DNA of 64,000 nucleotides from Saccharomycopsis fibuligera x Saccharomycopsis cf. fibuligera (taxonomy: Eukaryota; Ascomycota; Saccharomycetes; Ascoideales; Saccharomycopsidaceae), in NCBI GenBank assembly GCA_001936135.1, contig CP012810.1, positions 372,001 to 436,000 on the forward strand. Direction: 5' to 3'. Position numbers and translations under genes: made by a program. The notes under the pieces were generated by a model. That model was not told where the DNA came from. It did no database searches and saw nothing but the letters and a program-made list of their open reading frames with translations. Below, in pieces: positions 9,955 to 19,476 of this stretch (position 1 is its first letter; each line of letters opens with the position of its first letter).

Positions 9955-10944
9955 ATGGCCGACTCTGAAGAACTTTATTCCATCCGCGCTCCATTCTACT
10001 CTGGCCAATATGACCAAGTAATTGACCGTCATGATTTCGATAGCGTTTCAGCACAAGGCAAACAATACATTATTCGTTCATACTTGGCGCTCGGCAAATT
10101 TGATGAGGCCATCAGCCTTGCTGAAACCGAGGCAGCATCTGCTAACGATGCCGCCTCATTTGAAGTGCTTGCTCAGTATGCTAAGTATGCTCAGGGTGAC
10201 AAGAGCGCCGCTGCAGGATTGCAATCCCTCGTTCAGAATAACAATAGCAGCACTGGTGGTGCCTTGGTGAGTCAAATTATTGGCGCAGTGTTCTTAGTTA
10301 AAGAAAACCAAGATTACGAAGGTGCGTTGAACTTACTTTTGCAGAATTTGAATTTACAAAACCATGATGAATTGAATTTGGAGGTATACTCACTAGTGGT
10401 ACAACTTTATCTTTTGCTGAATCAATTCAACCAGGCAAAGCTGTTTTTGAAAAAGTTTTCCCAATTGAACATCAATGATTCTGTGGTTTACAACTATGCT
10501 GATTCATTGGTCAGCTTGTTACAAGGCGGACAAACTGCAAACCAGCATGTTTTTTATTTTTTTGAAGAAATTTCTCACTCTAGCAAATCGTTGAAGAATT
10601 TGGTGTACTTGTTAGTTATTCATTTGGTGTTGAATCATTTCCCGGAATCTTTGCAAATCATTGAACAAGTGGATGAGTTGGCTAACGTTGGTGGCGCTGA
10701 AGCTGAAGCTGGCGCTGGTGCCGGTGCTGCTGATCTTGTGAATAATGAACACTATTCAACTTACTTGATCAACAAGTATAAAGTGTTATTGATCAACAAT
10801 GAACATGAATCGGCTGCAAAGTTACTCAACGAGGAGATTTTGACTACTGCTAATCAAAGCCATCCATTTGTTATAGATTATAATGAAAAACAGCAGTTGT
10901 TTGATGAAGTTGTTGCTAAATATGCTAAACAGATTGTCAATTGA
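9955..10944 (+). CDS. SEC28: Coatomer epsilon subunit (epsilon-COP)
   Basis: The 329-residue, all-alpha TPR-like protein begins MADSEELYSIRAPFYSGQYD, matching the N-terminus of coatomer epsilon: a short helix, then Y-x-G-x-Y/F-x-x-V. Helix-turn-helix repeats continue through the frame (RSYLALGKFDEAISLAE; LLQNLNLQNHDELNLEVYSLVVQ; LLNQFNQAKLFLKKF). Epsilon-COP stabilises alpha-COP in the COPI coat, which drives Golgi-to-ER retrieval. The length is close to that of other fungal Sec28 proteins (about 300). Two CTG codons near residues 157-163 fall in helix positions where Leu or Ser would both be tolerated. The start ATG follows a CA-repeat leader. Confidence 0.9.
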   Translation: MADSEELYSIRAPFYSGQYDQVIDRHDFDSVSAQGKQYIIRSYLALGKFDEAISLAETEAASANDAASFEVLAQYAKYAQGDKSAAAGLQSLVQNNNSSTGGALVSQIIGAVFLVKENQDYEGALNLLLQNLNLQNHDELNLEVYSLVVQLYLLLNQFNQAKLFLKKFSQLNINDSVVYNYADSLVSLLQGGQTANQHVFYFFEEISHSSKSLKNLVYLLVIHLVLNHFPESLQIIEQVDELANVGGAEAEAGAGAGAADLVNNEHYSTYLINKYKVLLINNEHESAAKLLNEEILTTANQSHPFVIDYNEKQQLFDEVVAKYAKQIVN

Positions 10945-11567
10945 AAAAGAAAAAAGCGCAAAGATAATGGATTGTATAGTATAGTATAGTTGGTGTTTTT
11001 GTTTATTTATAAATTCTCAAAGAAATAAATGTATTTGTTTAAAAAAAAAAAAGTAGTTAGATTTTGATTTCAATCTCTACTTTTTTGGTGCTTTAGTCTT
11101 GCCTGCCAAATTTCAAACTTCAAATTTAGGATTGAAGAGTTGCTTATTGAATAAAGTTAAGTCAACGAAGCACTCGATTTTTCCCATTTTAAAGAAAAGC
11201 GTTGACAAGTTTGCATCCAACTCTTCCAACTTTTCAGTCAACTCTTTGTGAAGCTGTGCCACACAAACTCGTTAATGGGATACATTCGCTAAACTTCAAA
11301 CACGAGCAGCAAAGTAGTTTCAGACACTCAATAGTTGGTTAGCTATCTTTGCCTCTACAATAATTGTCAAATCACATTAGAGTTCATTTGTAAAAATCAA
11401 GACTATGAACAGGAGGTACGTATGTACAATAATGACCACTTATCATAAGAAAAAAAAAAAAAGGCAAGAAGAGGAAAAAGTATAACAGCATAACAAAAAA
11501 AAAAAAAAAAAACAAAAGAGGATACCAACATGCAAGTTAAGAAAAATCGCTTATTCTATCTATTTTA
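10945..11567. other. Intergenic region SEC28-MRPL49 with possible coding remnant
   Basis: Two genes end here facing each other. The region holds A tracts (for example 11041-11052, 11450-11462, 11494-11511) and the open fragment described at 11077-11271. Nothing else is recognised. Confidence 0.5.
11077..11271 (-). pseudogene. Possible remnant or exon of a small coiled-coil protein
   Basis: On the minus strand a frame runs from just after a TAA (11274-11272) through 52 codons with coding-like content (for example QLHKELTEKLEELDANLST, then KMGKIECFVDLTLFNKQLF) to a TGA at 11115-11113. In the same frame it continues for 11 Lys-rich codons (AGKTKAPKK) to a TAG at 11079-11077. The heptad-like Leu spacing suggests a coiled coil. 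There is no ATG upstream in frame, so it is either the last exon of a spliced small gene (a CAG acceptor precedes CTTCAC near 11246) or a decayed gene with an in-frame stop. I do not recognise the family, and a chance open frame is possible. Confidence 0.35.
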
Positions 11568-12152
11568 CTATAGCTGCAAATTCAAATCAGAGATTCTTAT
11601 CACAGTTTTCTTGTGCTTGACCAACGTTCTTCTATCTTTTCTACATCTTTGTTTTTCAAAGACTTTAGTTCTAGCCTTATTTTTTGTCTTTTCAATAACA
11701 GTGCCTTCGATATTCAACAATTTTTCCAAAATCGGTTTAGCTTCCGGATCTGATGGTGGATAAAAGACAAAATCTCTAGAACCGATACTAATGATATCGT
11801 TGAATTTGATTACTGAACCAATGTCAACATTTTTCAAATTGTGTGGAAGTGTAAGTTTATCACCGGCGGTGATCAAGTATGGCTTGTTAAAGATCTTGAT
11901 GGTAGCGTATAAGTTGCTCTTTGGCACGAGTTTGAACGGAGAGAGATCATACGTTTGGCCCTTAAGCGTTATGACGGCGTCTTTGATTGTGCTATTGGTG
12001 GTGCTTGGTGATTGTGTTGATGTGGTGGATGCTGCTGCTGTTGCTGCTGCTGCTTGGTTGGATGCCAATACGCTTGAGTGCACAGAACGTACACCAGCAA
12101 AGTATTTGAAAGTACTGGTAGCGTAGGTTGGTCTTAAGGTTCTCTGGAACAT
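11568..12152 (-). CDS. MRPL49: Mitochondrial large ribosomal subunit protein bL21m
   Basis: The product has 194 residues. The N-terminus (MFQRTLRPTYATSTFKYFAG) is basic and free of acidic residues, as in a mitochondrial targeting sequence, and is followed by an Ala/Ser/Thr linker. The C-terminal 140 residues match the bacterial L21 fold: YATIKIFNKPYLITAGDKL, VGSVIKFNDI-type strands, then IEGTVIEKTKNKARTKVFEK and a basic end. S. cerevisiae Mrpl49 is about 160 residues, so the linker accounts for the extra length. It sits in the mitoribosome large subunit near the 23S-type rRNA. The start ATG (12152-12150) begins the targeting sequence. Confidence 0.88.
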   Translation of the reverse strand: MFQRTLRPTYATSTFKYFAGVRSVHSSVLASNQAAAATAAASTTSTQSPSTTNSTIKDAVITLKGQTYDLSPFKLVPKSNLYATIKIFNKPYLITAGDKLTLPHNLKNVDIGSVIKFNDIISIGSRDFVFYPPSDPEAKPILEKLLNIEGTVIEKTKNKARTKVFEKQRCRKDRRTLVKHKKTVIRISDLNLQL

Positions 12153-12860
12153 GGTTGGTGGATGGTGTGTACCTCAGCTGTGTTGAGTATCCTTCTGATC
12201 CACTCACTCTATACTCTCTTCGCTCTTCACTATGGTATTTGAATGTTCATTTTTTTTTTTTTTCTTTGAATTTTCAGAATTTTTGAATTTTCGTTTTTTC
12301 TACTGCCGTTGATTATGTAACATCCACATAATACAAATTTTGATTTTATAATGTATTACAAATCCTATATCAGCTGACTTCAAGTATCACCCGGCTCTCA
12401 CGAGCAGCCTGAAACTGTCTTCTCATCACTGCACAGCGCTCACTCACTGAGCAGTCGCAACTGTAAAGTAGCTCTTGTTTCCTTGCCATCGTATCGTCCC
12501 TGGCGCAGTTGCACTTGCACTTGCACTCCTGGGCCACTAAACAAACCACACCTCATTTTCCAGCTGCCTACAATTCAATTCCTTTTTTCAGATTACTCAA
12601 TTTCTCAACTTGTGTCTTAAAATTACACTTCAAGTCGACAATTGCTGTTTCTGTTCTGCATTGCCATTATATTTGCCCACTCCTTCCCCCTTGTTTTTTT
12701 TTTTTTACTTGCGCAAGCGCTCCAATCCAATTTTTCCCTTTGGCGTGTGTCAATTGAGTTGACTAAAACTAGCCACTTTTTGTCACCATTATCAGCAACT
12801 AAACATCAACATATTGAAAACACCAACTAGACAAACAAAGACTAAAATAAATAAATAAAA
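12153..12860. other. Divergent promoter region MRPL49-BCY1
   Basis: This 0.7-kb region has short T tracts (12250-12263, 12694-12706) and pyrimidine-rich stretches before BCY1. The BCY1 leader ends in AAATAAATAAAAATG. I see no gene or strong site. Confidence 0.5.
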
Positions 12861-14204
12861 ATGTCTTTACCAAAAGAATACATTGAGGAACTCAATGTGT
12901 TGAACAAAAAAATAGCCCAAGACCAACCGAAAGACGTCATTGAATACTGTGCCGCTCACTTCAACAACAGATTAAGCACTAGAAGAAACCAGCCATTCAG
13001 AAACGCTAGCGTATCTCATCATGGCTCGGCTAACTCAGGAGCTCCCTTTTTCAAATCTCCATTTGCTAGTAATGATCCTCATGCCACTTTATCTGAAGAT
13101 CCCCACTCTAGTCCAAATTACATTGAGGGTGGTGACGGTGACAATGGTCAACATCACCAGCAATCACAACATGATAGCGATAATGATAGCGGCCCTGGCG
13201 GCCCTACGGCTGGTAATAGCCAAGATTCATCAAGATCACTATTCAAAAACAGTTTTGGCGGGGGTCCTAGTGCTCATAACAATGATGAAGCCCGTAGACG
13301 CAGAGACCAAAATTTACGATTCAAGTCTTCCGCCATCCCAAGTACATTCAATGCATTCAGAAGACCTTCGGTTTCGGCAGAAACTCTTAACCCTAACAGT
13401 TTCCAAAATGACGATTGGAAACCTCCAGTGCATGATTTGACTCCTGAACAATTATCTAGATTGAATAAATCCATTGTGAAGAATTTCCTTTTTAGCAACT
13501 TGGAAGATGATGCTTTGAATACCGTTTTGCATGCATTACAAGAAAAATCATTTGCCAAAGATTCCACCATTATTAAACAGGGGGATGAAGGTGATTTCTT
13601 TTATTTGATTGAACGAGGTGAAGTGGCATTTTTCGTCAATGATAAATTTGTCTCTAGTGCAAGCACTGGTGCATCATTTGGTGAATTAGCATTAATGTAC
13701 AATTCTGCTAGAGCTGCAACTGTTAAAGCTAAAACTGATGTTATCGTATGGGCATTGGATCGTTTAACATTCAGAAGAATTTTGCTTGAAGTCACTGCCA
13801 AGAAGAGATTAATGTATGAAGAATTCTTGAAAGATGTTAAAATCTTGTCTGACTTATCACCATATCAAAGAAGCAAGTTGGCAGATGCATTACACACTGA
13901 AGTATATCCACCAAACAGCACAATCGTTGAAGAAGGTGCTGTTGGTGAGAATTTCTACTTGATTGAAAGTGGTACTGCTGAAATTTACAAGAACAATGAA
14001 GGTTTCATTGGTAGTATATCTAAAGGCGACTATTTTGGGGAAATTGCCTTGCTTAATGATTTACCAAGACAAGCTAGTGTTAAAGCTAAAAGTACAGTTA
14101 AAGTGGCTACTTTGGGCAAGAGTGGGTTCCAAAGATTATTAGGTCCAGTGGTTGAAGTATTGAAGGCCCAAGATCCAAGAAAGCAAGAAAATATTGCAGC
14201 TTAA
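12861..14204 (+). CDS. BCY1: cAMP-dependent protein kinase regulatory subunit
   Basis: The 447-residue protein has the full PKA regulatory subunit layout. An N-terminal docking/dimerisation helix (LPKEYIEELNVLNKKIAQDQP with DVIEYCAAHFNNRL) is followed by a Gly/His/Ser-rich linker. The inhibitor site RRPSVSAE is at residues 167-174; S170 at the P0 position makes it a phosphorylatable (type II-like) pseudosubstrate. Two cyclic-nucleotide domains follow, with phosphate-binding cassettes FGELALMYNSARAATV and FGEIALLNDLPRQASV, each with the Glu and Arg that contact cAMP. It holds the Tpk kinases inactive until cAMP binds, so it controls growth, stress and filamentation. Length and order match fungal Bcy1 (416-459 residues). 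Confidence 0.97.
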   Translation: MSLPKEYIEELNVLNKKIAQDQPKDVIEYCAAHFNNRLSTRRNQPFRNASVSHHGSANSGAPFFKSPFASNDPHATLSEDPHSSPNYIEGGDGDNGQHHQQSQHDSDNDSGPGGPTAGNSQDSSRSLFKNSFGGGPSAHNNDEARRRRDQNLRFKSSAIPSTFNAFRRPSVSAETLNPNSFQNDDWKPPVHDLTPEQLSRLNKSIVKNFLFSNLEDDALNTVLHALQEKSFAKDSTIIKQGDEGDFFYLIERGEVAFFVNDKFVSSASTGASFGELALMYNSARAATVKAKTDVIVWALDRLTFRRILLEVTAKKRLMYEEFLKDVKILSDLSPYQRSKLADALHTEVYPPNSTIVEEGAVGENFYLIESGTAEIYKNNEGFIGSISKGDYFGEIALLNDLPRQASVKAKSTVKVATLGKSGFQRLLGPVVEVLKAQDPRKQENIAA

Positions 14205-15094
14205 TGGTGGTGGCAATGATAAACAACAACAAAAACAACCAGCACAAAAATAACAACAACAAACACAACAAAAACAAACATAACAACAACAAAAAACAAC
14301 ATAAACAATTACAATAATATTATAACAATAATAGTTTTTTAATAATGGTGATAATAACGGGTTAGTTATGTAATTGACCTCTGCTTTTGATTTTATCTTT
14401 TCTTACCTTTTTTTATCCTTTACTCTCCAATTTTGTAATTACTTTAGCCTGGTTTTTTCTACTTTTAGTTTCCTTACCTTTTTGTCTTTTGCTTTCCATT
14501 TGAATATTTCGTCGACTCTTTTTGTATCCTTTTTGTCTACTTTTGTCCAATTTTTTTTTCTTTTTTTTCTAATATTACTTACTAGTTAGTATTTGTATTT
14601 AGTAATTACCGAAATTTATCTATTGCTATTTCTATTTATCTTAGCAATGTATCTGACGCATGGCGCACAAGCTTAAAATTTTTATTCTCGTATTTGTAAC
14701 GTATCTCATCTATTTAAAATTAAAATGATAATCTTTTTATTTTTTATTTTTTTTTATTTTTTCATTTTACATTTATCAAGCCCTTATTAAATCTTGTCTG
14801 ACTTTGTCTTGTCTGGTGTGCTTAGTTTTTGAGAAAAAGACAAACAACAACATCCAAATACACAGATGTTGTTTTGTTCAACTTGGTTCGTTGCTACCTT
14901 TATTGCGAGTTTGTAATAGCCAATCGAACTTTACGTGATGTACTACAATTTCGGTTGAAATAATTATCATGTTCTACAGGCAAAAATGTTTACAACATCG
15001 GATACACGCATAAATAATGAGTTAAAAAGCATAACATGATTTGCACTTTATAAAAAAGGTAAGATAGAAAGTCATTAGACAGAACAAACGTAAG

Positions 15095-15172
<78 letters not shown>

Positions 15173-15615
15173 ATAATAATAATAATAATGATTTAAAAGA
15201 AAACAGAAGAAAAAAATAATGATGGAAATAAAACTGTTAAAAAAAAGGGGTGAAGGGGATGTCAGGTGTAACATGTTTTATGTTGTAAAATTTTGATACA
15301 CTAAATAACATCAAAATTTAAATGTTAAAAAAAATTAAACAACATATTTACATGCCAATTTGTCCTATGTTAGAACATTTGATGATGATGATGATGATAA
15401 TGATGATGCATAGATACAATTTTGGCTAACTTCTGAATAGTACATATTGCTATTAGTTGACAGTAACAGACATTAATTATGCTGTATGATCGTGGATGAT
15501 GCTACAGAAACTATCAGACTAGCTAACAATTTTCTGAGTCATGATTGTTATTATCCGCTTCTTTTTTTTTTCCTTTTCAAATTTTAATTTGTTAATTTAT
15601 TTCTAATTGATGAAA
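14205..15615. other. Convergent 3' region BCY1-NDUFS6 gene
   Basis: This 1.4-kb region holds AAC/AACA-rich DNA after the BCY1 stop (14220-14300), many T-rich runs, a compound trinucleotide repeat (about 15095-15190) and a GAT repeat (about 15381-15407). Open frames through the trinucleotide repeat give only runs of Tyr and are rejected as genes. Confidence 0.6.
15095..15190. repeat. Compound trinucleotide microsatellite (TAA)n(TAG)n(TAA)n
   Basis: About 11 units of ATA/TAA are followed by about 16 units of TAG and about 7 units of TAA, all in one register. One block of a point-mutated unit (TAA to TAG) has expanded inside the older repeat. Such tracts are hypervariable in length. Confidence 0.9.
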
Positions 15616-16071
15616 TTAAGCACTTTCACCCTCAGCCTTGCTAGCCTCAATGACATGTTTGTGCTCAGCCTTAGCGAATTTCAAACCGCAGTAACCGCAG
15701 ACGTTTGGTCTTGGCTGATCCAAGTTAATAAAGACTTTTGGATGACCTTGGTGACGACCCTTGTTACCATTACAAACAGCAATATTACCATGCTCAATGT
15801 ATCTAACAGGCTGCTTGTGGATCAACTCCATAGCAGAATATGGTCTAGGTTGCAAGTCGAGATCTTTTTGCAAGAATTTTGGATGGTCAATAGCATCTTT
15901 TCTAAACATTTGAGAAGGACTCCATGGAGAAACACGATTTGGAGCTGCTTGATTGAATTCATTGGCATCAGCGATGGCACTGTCAGTGGTTTGGACCTTG
16001 ACTTTGGTGGAGTAACAACGCACCGAGGCGAGTCTTCTGGAAGCAACACGCAATACGTTGTTGGAGGACAT
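15616..16071 (-). CDS. Complex I 13-kDa zinc-binding subunit (NDUFS6/NUMM type)
   Basis: The product has 151 residues. The N-terminus (MSSNNVLRVASRRLASVRCYST) is an arginine-rich mitochondrial presequence. The C-terminal CHCC zinc motif is intact: C100, H110 (GHPKVFINLD), C125 and C128 (NVCGYCG), exactly the layout of NDUFS6/NUMM. The upstream part (MELIHKQPVRYIEHGNIAVC) also fits. This accessory subunit binds Zn in the peripheral arm of NADH:ubiquinone oxidoreductase and is needed for late assembly. Its presence shows a proton-pumping complex I, which Saccharomycetaceae have lost and CTG-clade yeasts keep. It is transcribed divergently from the spliced membrane protein to its right. Confidence 0.93.
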   Translation of the reverse strand: MSSNNVLRVASRRLASVRCYSTKVKVQTTDSAIADANEFNQAAPNRVSPWSPSQMFRKDAIDHPKFLQKDLDLQPRPYSAMELIHKQPVRYIEHGNIAVCNGNKGRHQGHPKVFINLDQPRPNVCGYCGLKFAKAEHKHVIEASKAEGESA

Positions 16072-16457
16072 TGTACTGTTATTGTTTATGATATACTGGC
16101 TTTCGATAACAATTCAAAGAATGACGATTATTGACAAGAAGTTTGCAATTCCCGTTAATCTATTTCTGCTTGTCAGTCTTTGGTGTTTATCGCTATTTTT
16201 TTTTATTCTGTTTCCTGTGGATTTGAATAATTATATTTTTCATTGGCCCACAGCCTGAGGCCAGCGCACGTAACCATCCAGGCTCTCCGGTTACACAAAA
16301 CGCAACACATGCTTTTCCACTACTACTGCGACACTGCCAGCACGGCAAAGAGGATACCCTCCATGAATAATGAGATGATGGAGAGGGTCTAGTGTACCAA
16401 TAAGATAAAAGAATTAACATTTTCAAACTAGGTGGATAAAGATCACCTTTTATCGTC
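16072..16457. other. Divergent promoter region
   Basis: These 386 bp lie between the NDUFS6-type gene and the spliced four-TM gene. No gene is seen and no site is recognised with confidence. Confidence 0.5.
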
Positions 16458-17230
16458 ATGGAGGATGTGTATCGGAAACTGGAAATGGTCGGAGATAGCT
16501 ACTACTTCGCCAGCATCGGGCTGTTGGTGGTGCAGTACATGTTGTCATTCGCCCATTTGCCCTTCGACACTATCTACAACCGGCCGCCAGTTGATATAGT
16601 CTCATCGTGTTTTGGCATAGTAAATGTATAACTTAAACCACCTTTTTGTATAATATTTTCAAAGTACACTAGTTTTGCTAATTCGAAGCCCAGTGCATAG
16701 TATGCTGCTTGCTCATCACTTATAGCGCAGAGACCATCCCTACAGAAACAGTACTATCGCTCAACTATCTAACCTTGGGGTTGGAGACTGCTGGGTCCGT
16801 TTTATTTTTCATGGCCCTAGGTACTATTTTTGCTGCTAATGAGCCAATGTACTACATTACAAACTCCTACACCGGCTACAATGCTCCAATGAAAGTAGGC
16901 ATGACTCAGTATTTTAGAGCAGTTTCCGTGGTTTCGTTTGTGCTGAGCTTGTTCCCCATCTTGCTGTTGAGTAGTCAAACAAGAAGAGTGATTAAGAGTT
17001 TAAGAAAAAATCAGTATCGTTCAAGACAAGTAATGGAGATCAAATCTGGCAATAGAGGAGGAGGGGGAGCGGGAGGAGCCGCCACCTGTGGCACCAGCAC
17101 CAGTTTGCTGAGCGCAAATAGAAGCTGGGATACCCTGGAAACGATGTTGGAAACTGTTGGGGAAAAGGACAAGGACAAGGACGAAGGGATAGAGATTACA
17201 GTGAGAAGGGTTGATGATAACAATTTTTAA
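16458..17230 (+). CDS. Spliced four-TM membrane protein, function unknown
   Basis: I infer two exons. Exon 1 runs from the ATG at 16458 to about 16619 (donor GTAAAT at 16620; GTATAA at 16626 is an in-phase alternative). Exon 2 starts at 16694 after CCCAG, with a GCTAAT branch-like site at 16677-16682, and ends at 17230. Both donors keep the frame. The product has about 232 residues with four hydrophobic segments: YFASIGLLVVQYMLSFAHL, one spanning the exon junction, one around GSVLFFMALGTIFAAN, and VVSFVLSLFPILLLSS. A basic, Gly-rich tail with charged Lys/Asp repeats follows and is probably cytosolic. I do not recognise the family; the topology resembles small fungal MARVEL-like plasma-membrane proteins. 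The splice sites are non-canonical, so the exact junction is uncertain. Confidence 0.5.
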
Positions 17231-17504
17231 ACGATTCTAATTATGACAATAGTAATGTTAATAATGATAAATTCTATAGTACAGTAATAGTAAAACGGCG
17301 ATCAATGTTGAGAATCTGTAGCGCTTTTAGCAAAAAAAGTCGGTGCCAAACAGAACATCGAAATAGCGCCCCGCCAGCACTGAACAAGGCGAAGAGCAGC
17401 TATGGGAGTGAAGAAACAGATCAGGATGCTGCTATACAGTAATGGCATATATACTAACCAGATCATCACTAGAGTGAAAAAAACAACGAGGCAAAGAAGC
17501 GGAA

Positions 17505-18650
17505 ATGGAAGAAATAAACGCTTTTAATATTAATGTGATAAACCGTCTTCGCAGCGGCAACATAGAAGAAGCAGAATATCTTAACTTTGACTCCCGTTTG
17601 CATCTCAACAGCGCTAAACTAGATGATTTACTCTACAGAAGCAGTGCCAGTGAAGAACAACTACAGCTAGCTCGATTGAAAATCCAAACAGAAGAAACGA
17701 AAGCTTTAGCTTTAATAAGCCAAGATACTGCAAATACAACCAATGTTGGCAGTTTTGATCATGGTCATGCTATCGACAACAGCAAAAACAAGTGGCTTGA
17801 GTCTGGACTTCGGTTATTGAGCGTGTTTGCTAACTTGACGAAGCTTACCAAAACCAGAATTGACCATCATAATAAACAAGGATCGGATTGGGCCTCATTG
17901 CAAGTGCTGCTGTTCATGAAGGGGGCAGTATTGGTGTTGCTTAGTCCCGTGTTAGACCTCAAAAAGACAAAATTGCTTTATTTCACCATTGATGCCAGCA
18001 GTAGATTATTGCAAAACAGCAGGACCGACAGCGATGGCTCACTAAGTGAAGAATTGAAAAAATATGATCAATTGATTTTAATATTGCAGAATGTCGGGTC
18101 TTTGAAAGTGGTGTATTACAATAACTTCACGGATTTCCAAAACTGGCTTCTCCGCCAAATTTTCGAAACTAGCCACTCCACCTCAGCATCACCAGCTTTC
18201 TCGTTCTTGAACTTGCTTCCGCAAAACTTGGTAAAGAAAAACTTGTTTCAATCAGTCTTTGAATATAACATGTACGCAATTTCCTCACTATACAGCACCA
18301 TTACTCTTCAACACTTGATCGAACATAATTTGCAAACCGGCAAGACAAATGATAATAATGATGATAATAACAACAACAATAACAACAATACTACTGAAGA
18401 TAAGGAAAGCATAACAGAAGTGCGAATATTATCATTGTTAAGCAATATGATTAACTCTGGCAGACTACATGCCACCATTGACCAGAGCCGTGATTTGATA
18501 ATATTTGATAGCTCCGATGCCGTTTCTGCTATGGATGATGATAGTAAGGAGTACAACCAGCAGATTACTCAATGGCAAAAATGGTATATGAAGAAATTAT
18601 TGGTGAGTTTGAATGATGTGGCGGAAGAGATTGCAGATAAGAAATTGTGA
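17505..18650 (+). CDS. PCI-domain protein, COP9 signalosome-like subunit
   Basis: The 381-residue, helix-rich protein has a C-terminal PCI-like end. FEYNMYAISSLYSTITLQHL is followed, after an Asp/Asn-rich loop, by a winged-helix-like part (VRILSLLSNMINSGRLHATI, then a short strand ending LIIFDSSD). A long helix rich in Lys and Asp/Glu ends the protein. This order (YST-x-T-L helix, I-x-x-G-R-L-x-A-x-I-D wing, final coiled helix) is typical of Rpn7/CSN1-class PCI subunits. At 381 residues it is shorter than CSN1 of animals and is closer to the diverged yeast CSN subunits such as Pci8/Csn11. The COP9 signalosome removes Nedd8/Rub1 from cullins. PCI membership is likely; the complex it joins is inferred. 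An Asn/Asp tract (about residues 283-298) lies inside the domain. Confidence 0.55.
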   Translation: MEEINAFNINVINRLRSGNIEEAEYLNFDSRLHLNSAKLDDLLYRSSASEEQLQLARLKIQTEETKALALISQDTANTTNVGSFDHGHAIDNSKNKWLESGLRLLSVFANLTKLTKTRIDHHNKQGSDWASLQVLLFMKGAVLVLLSPVLDLKKTKLLYFTIDASSRLLQNSRTDSDGSLSEELKKYDQLILILQNVGSLKVVYYNNFTDFQNWLLRQIFETSHSTSASPAFSFLNLLPQNLVKKNLFQSVFEYNMYAISSLYSTITLQHLIEHNLQTGKTNDNNDDNNNNNNNNTTEDKESITEVRILSLLSNMINSGRLHATIDQSRDLIIFDSSDAVSAMDDDSKEYNQQITQWQKWYMKKLLVSLNDVAEEIADKKL

Positions 18651-19476
18651 GTGGTGATTGGCAATTTAGGAGTGTTGCTGACAGGATCAGTATAGAATGA
18701 GGGAGCTGCACACATTTGGAATATGTTATGGTAAGCAAACCTCTTATTCAAAACGTGCAATACATATTAGCAATCGGAGCGAGCATTAACAGACAGCTAC
18801 GTTTTGTATAATAGAGAAGTTATATCGTAGAATAGTTTGCAAGAATGCGTAAGCGGTCCGTCATTGCCCGCATCGCGAAAACACAACAGATGCTTTTGAT
18901 TATAAAAAGGAGCATGCAGTTATAAGTTCCGGAACAAGTCACTATTTCCATAAAAATAAAACTAAAAATAAAAGGAAAAAAAAGTCTGTTAATGACGGCC
19001 AGACCTACATAGCTTTAGCCATGTCTAGTATCAAGACTACATTTGTACTATACACAATATCTTGCTGATGCCTGATGTTAAAGTTGGTTATGAGCCGCCG
19101 ACTGCGCGCGGAAAATACAAAAAAAAAAAAAAAAAAATTTTTTTATAGTAATTAACTAAATGTGTTATTTGCCAATATTGAGACGTCAGTACCAAAAGAT
19201 TGCCTGATATTAAGATTTCAATAGAACATCACGGCGTTCGTTGAGTGATTTTTTTTTTAAAATAAAAAATCTGAGGGCCAAGTCCTTGAGGAACCGCTAA
19301 GTTATTCTGACATATTTTGCATAATACAATATTAAGAAAGAAGGACGAACTCTATAATACCAACGACAAATCACCGAGACATATCTCCGGAGAGACTATT
19401 TCAAGATAAAGAGAAGATTATACCCACAACTAAAGCGAAGAAAATCAAAACACAGTACAATAACAACATATTCGTC
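18651..19476. other. Intergenic region upstream of AIR1
   Basis: No gene is seen in 0.8 kb. An A tract of about 18 nt runs into T7 around 19119-19145. The last 100 bp before AIR1 are purine-rich. Confidence 0.5.

Noticed and set aside
14990-15274. Minus-strand frame with about 30 Tyr in a row
   Set aside because: It is only the translation of the TAA/TAG microsatellite, with no other coding content.
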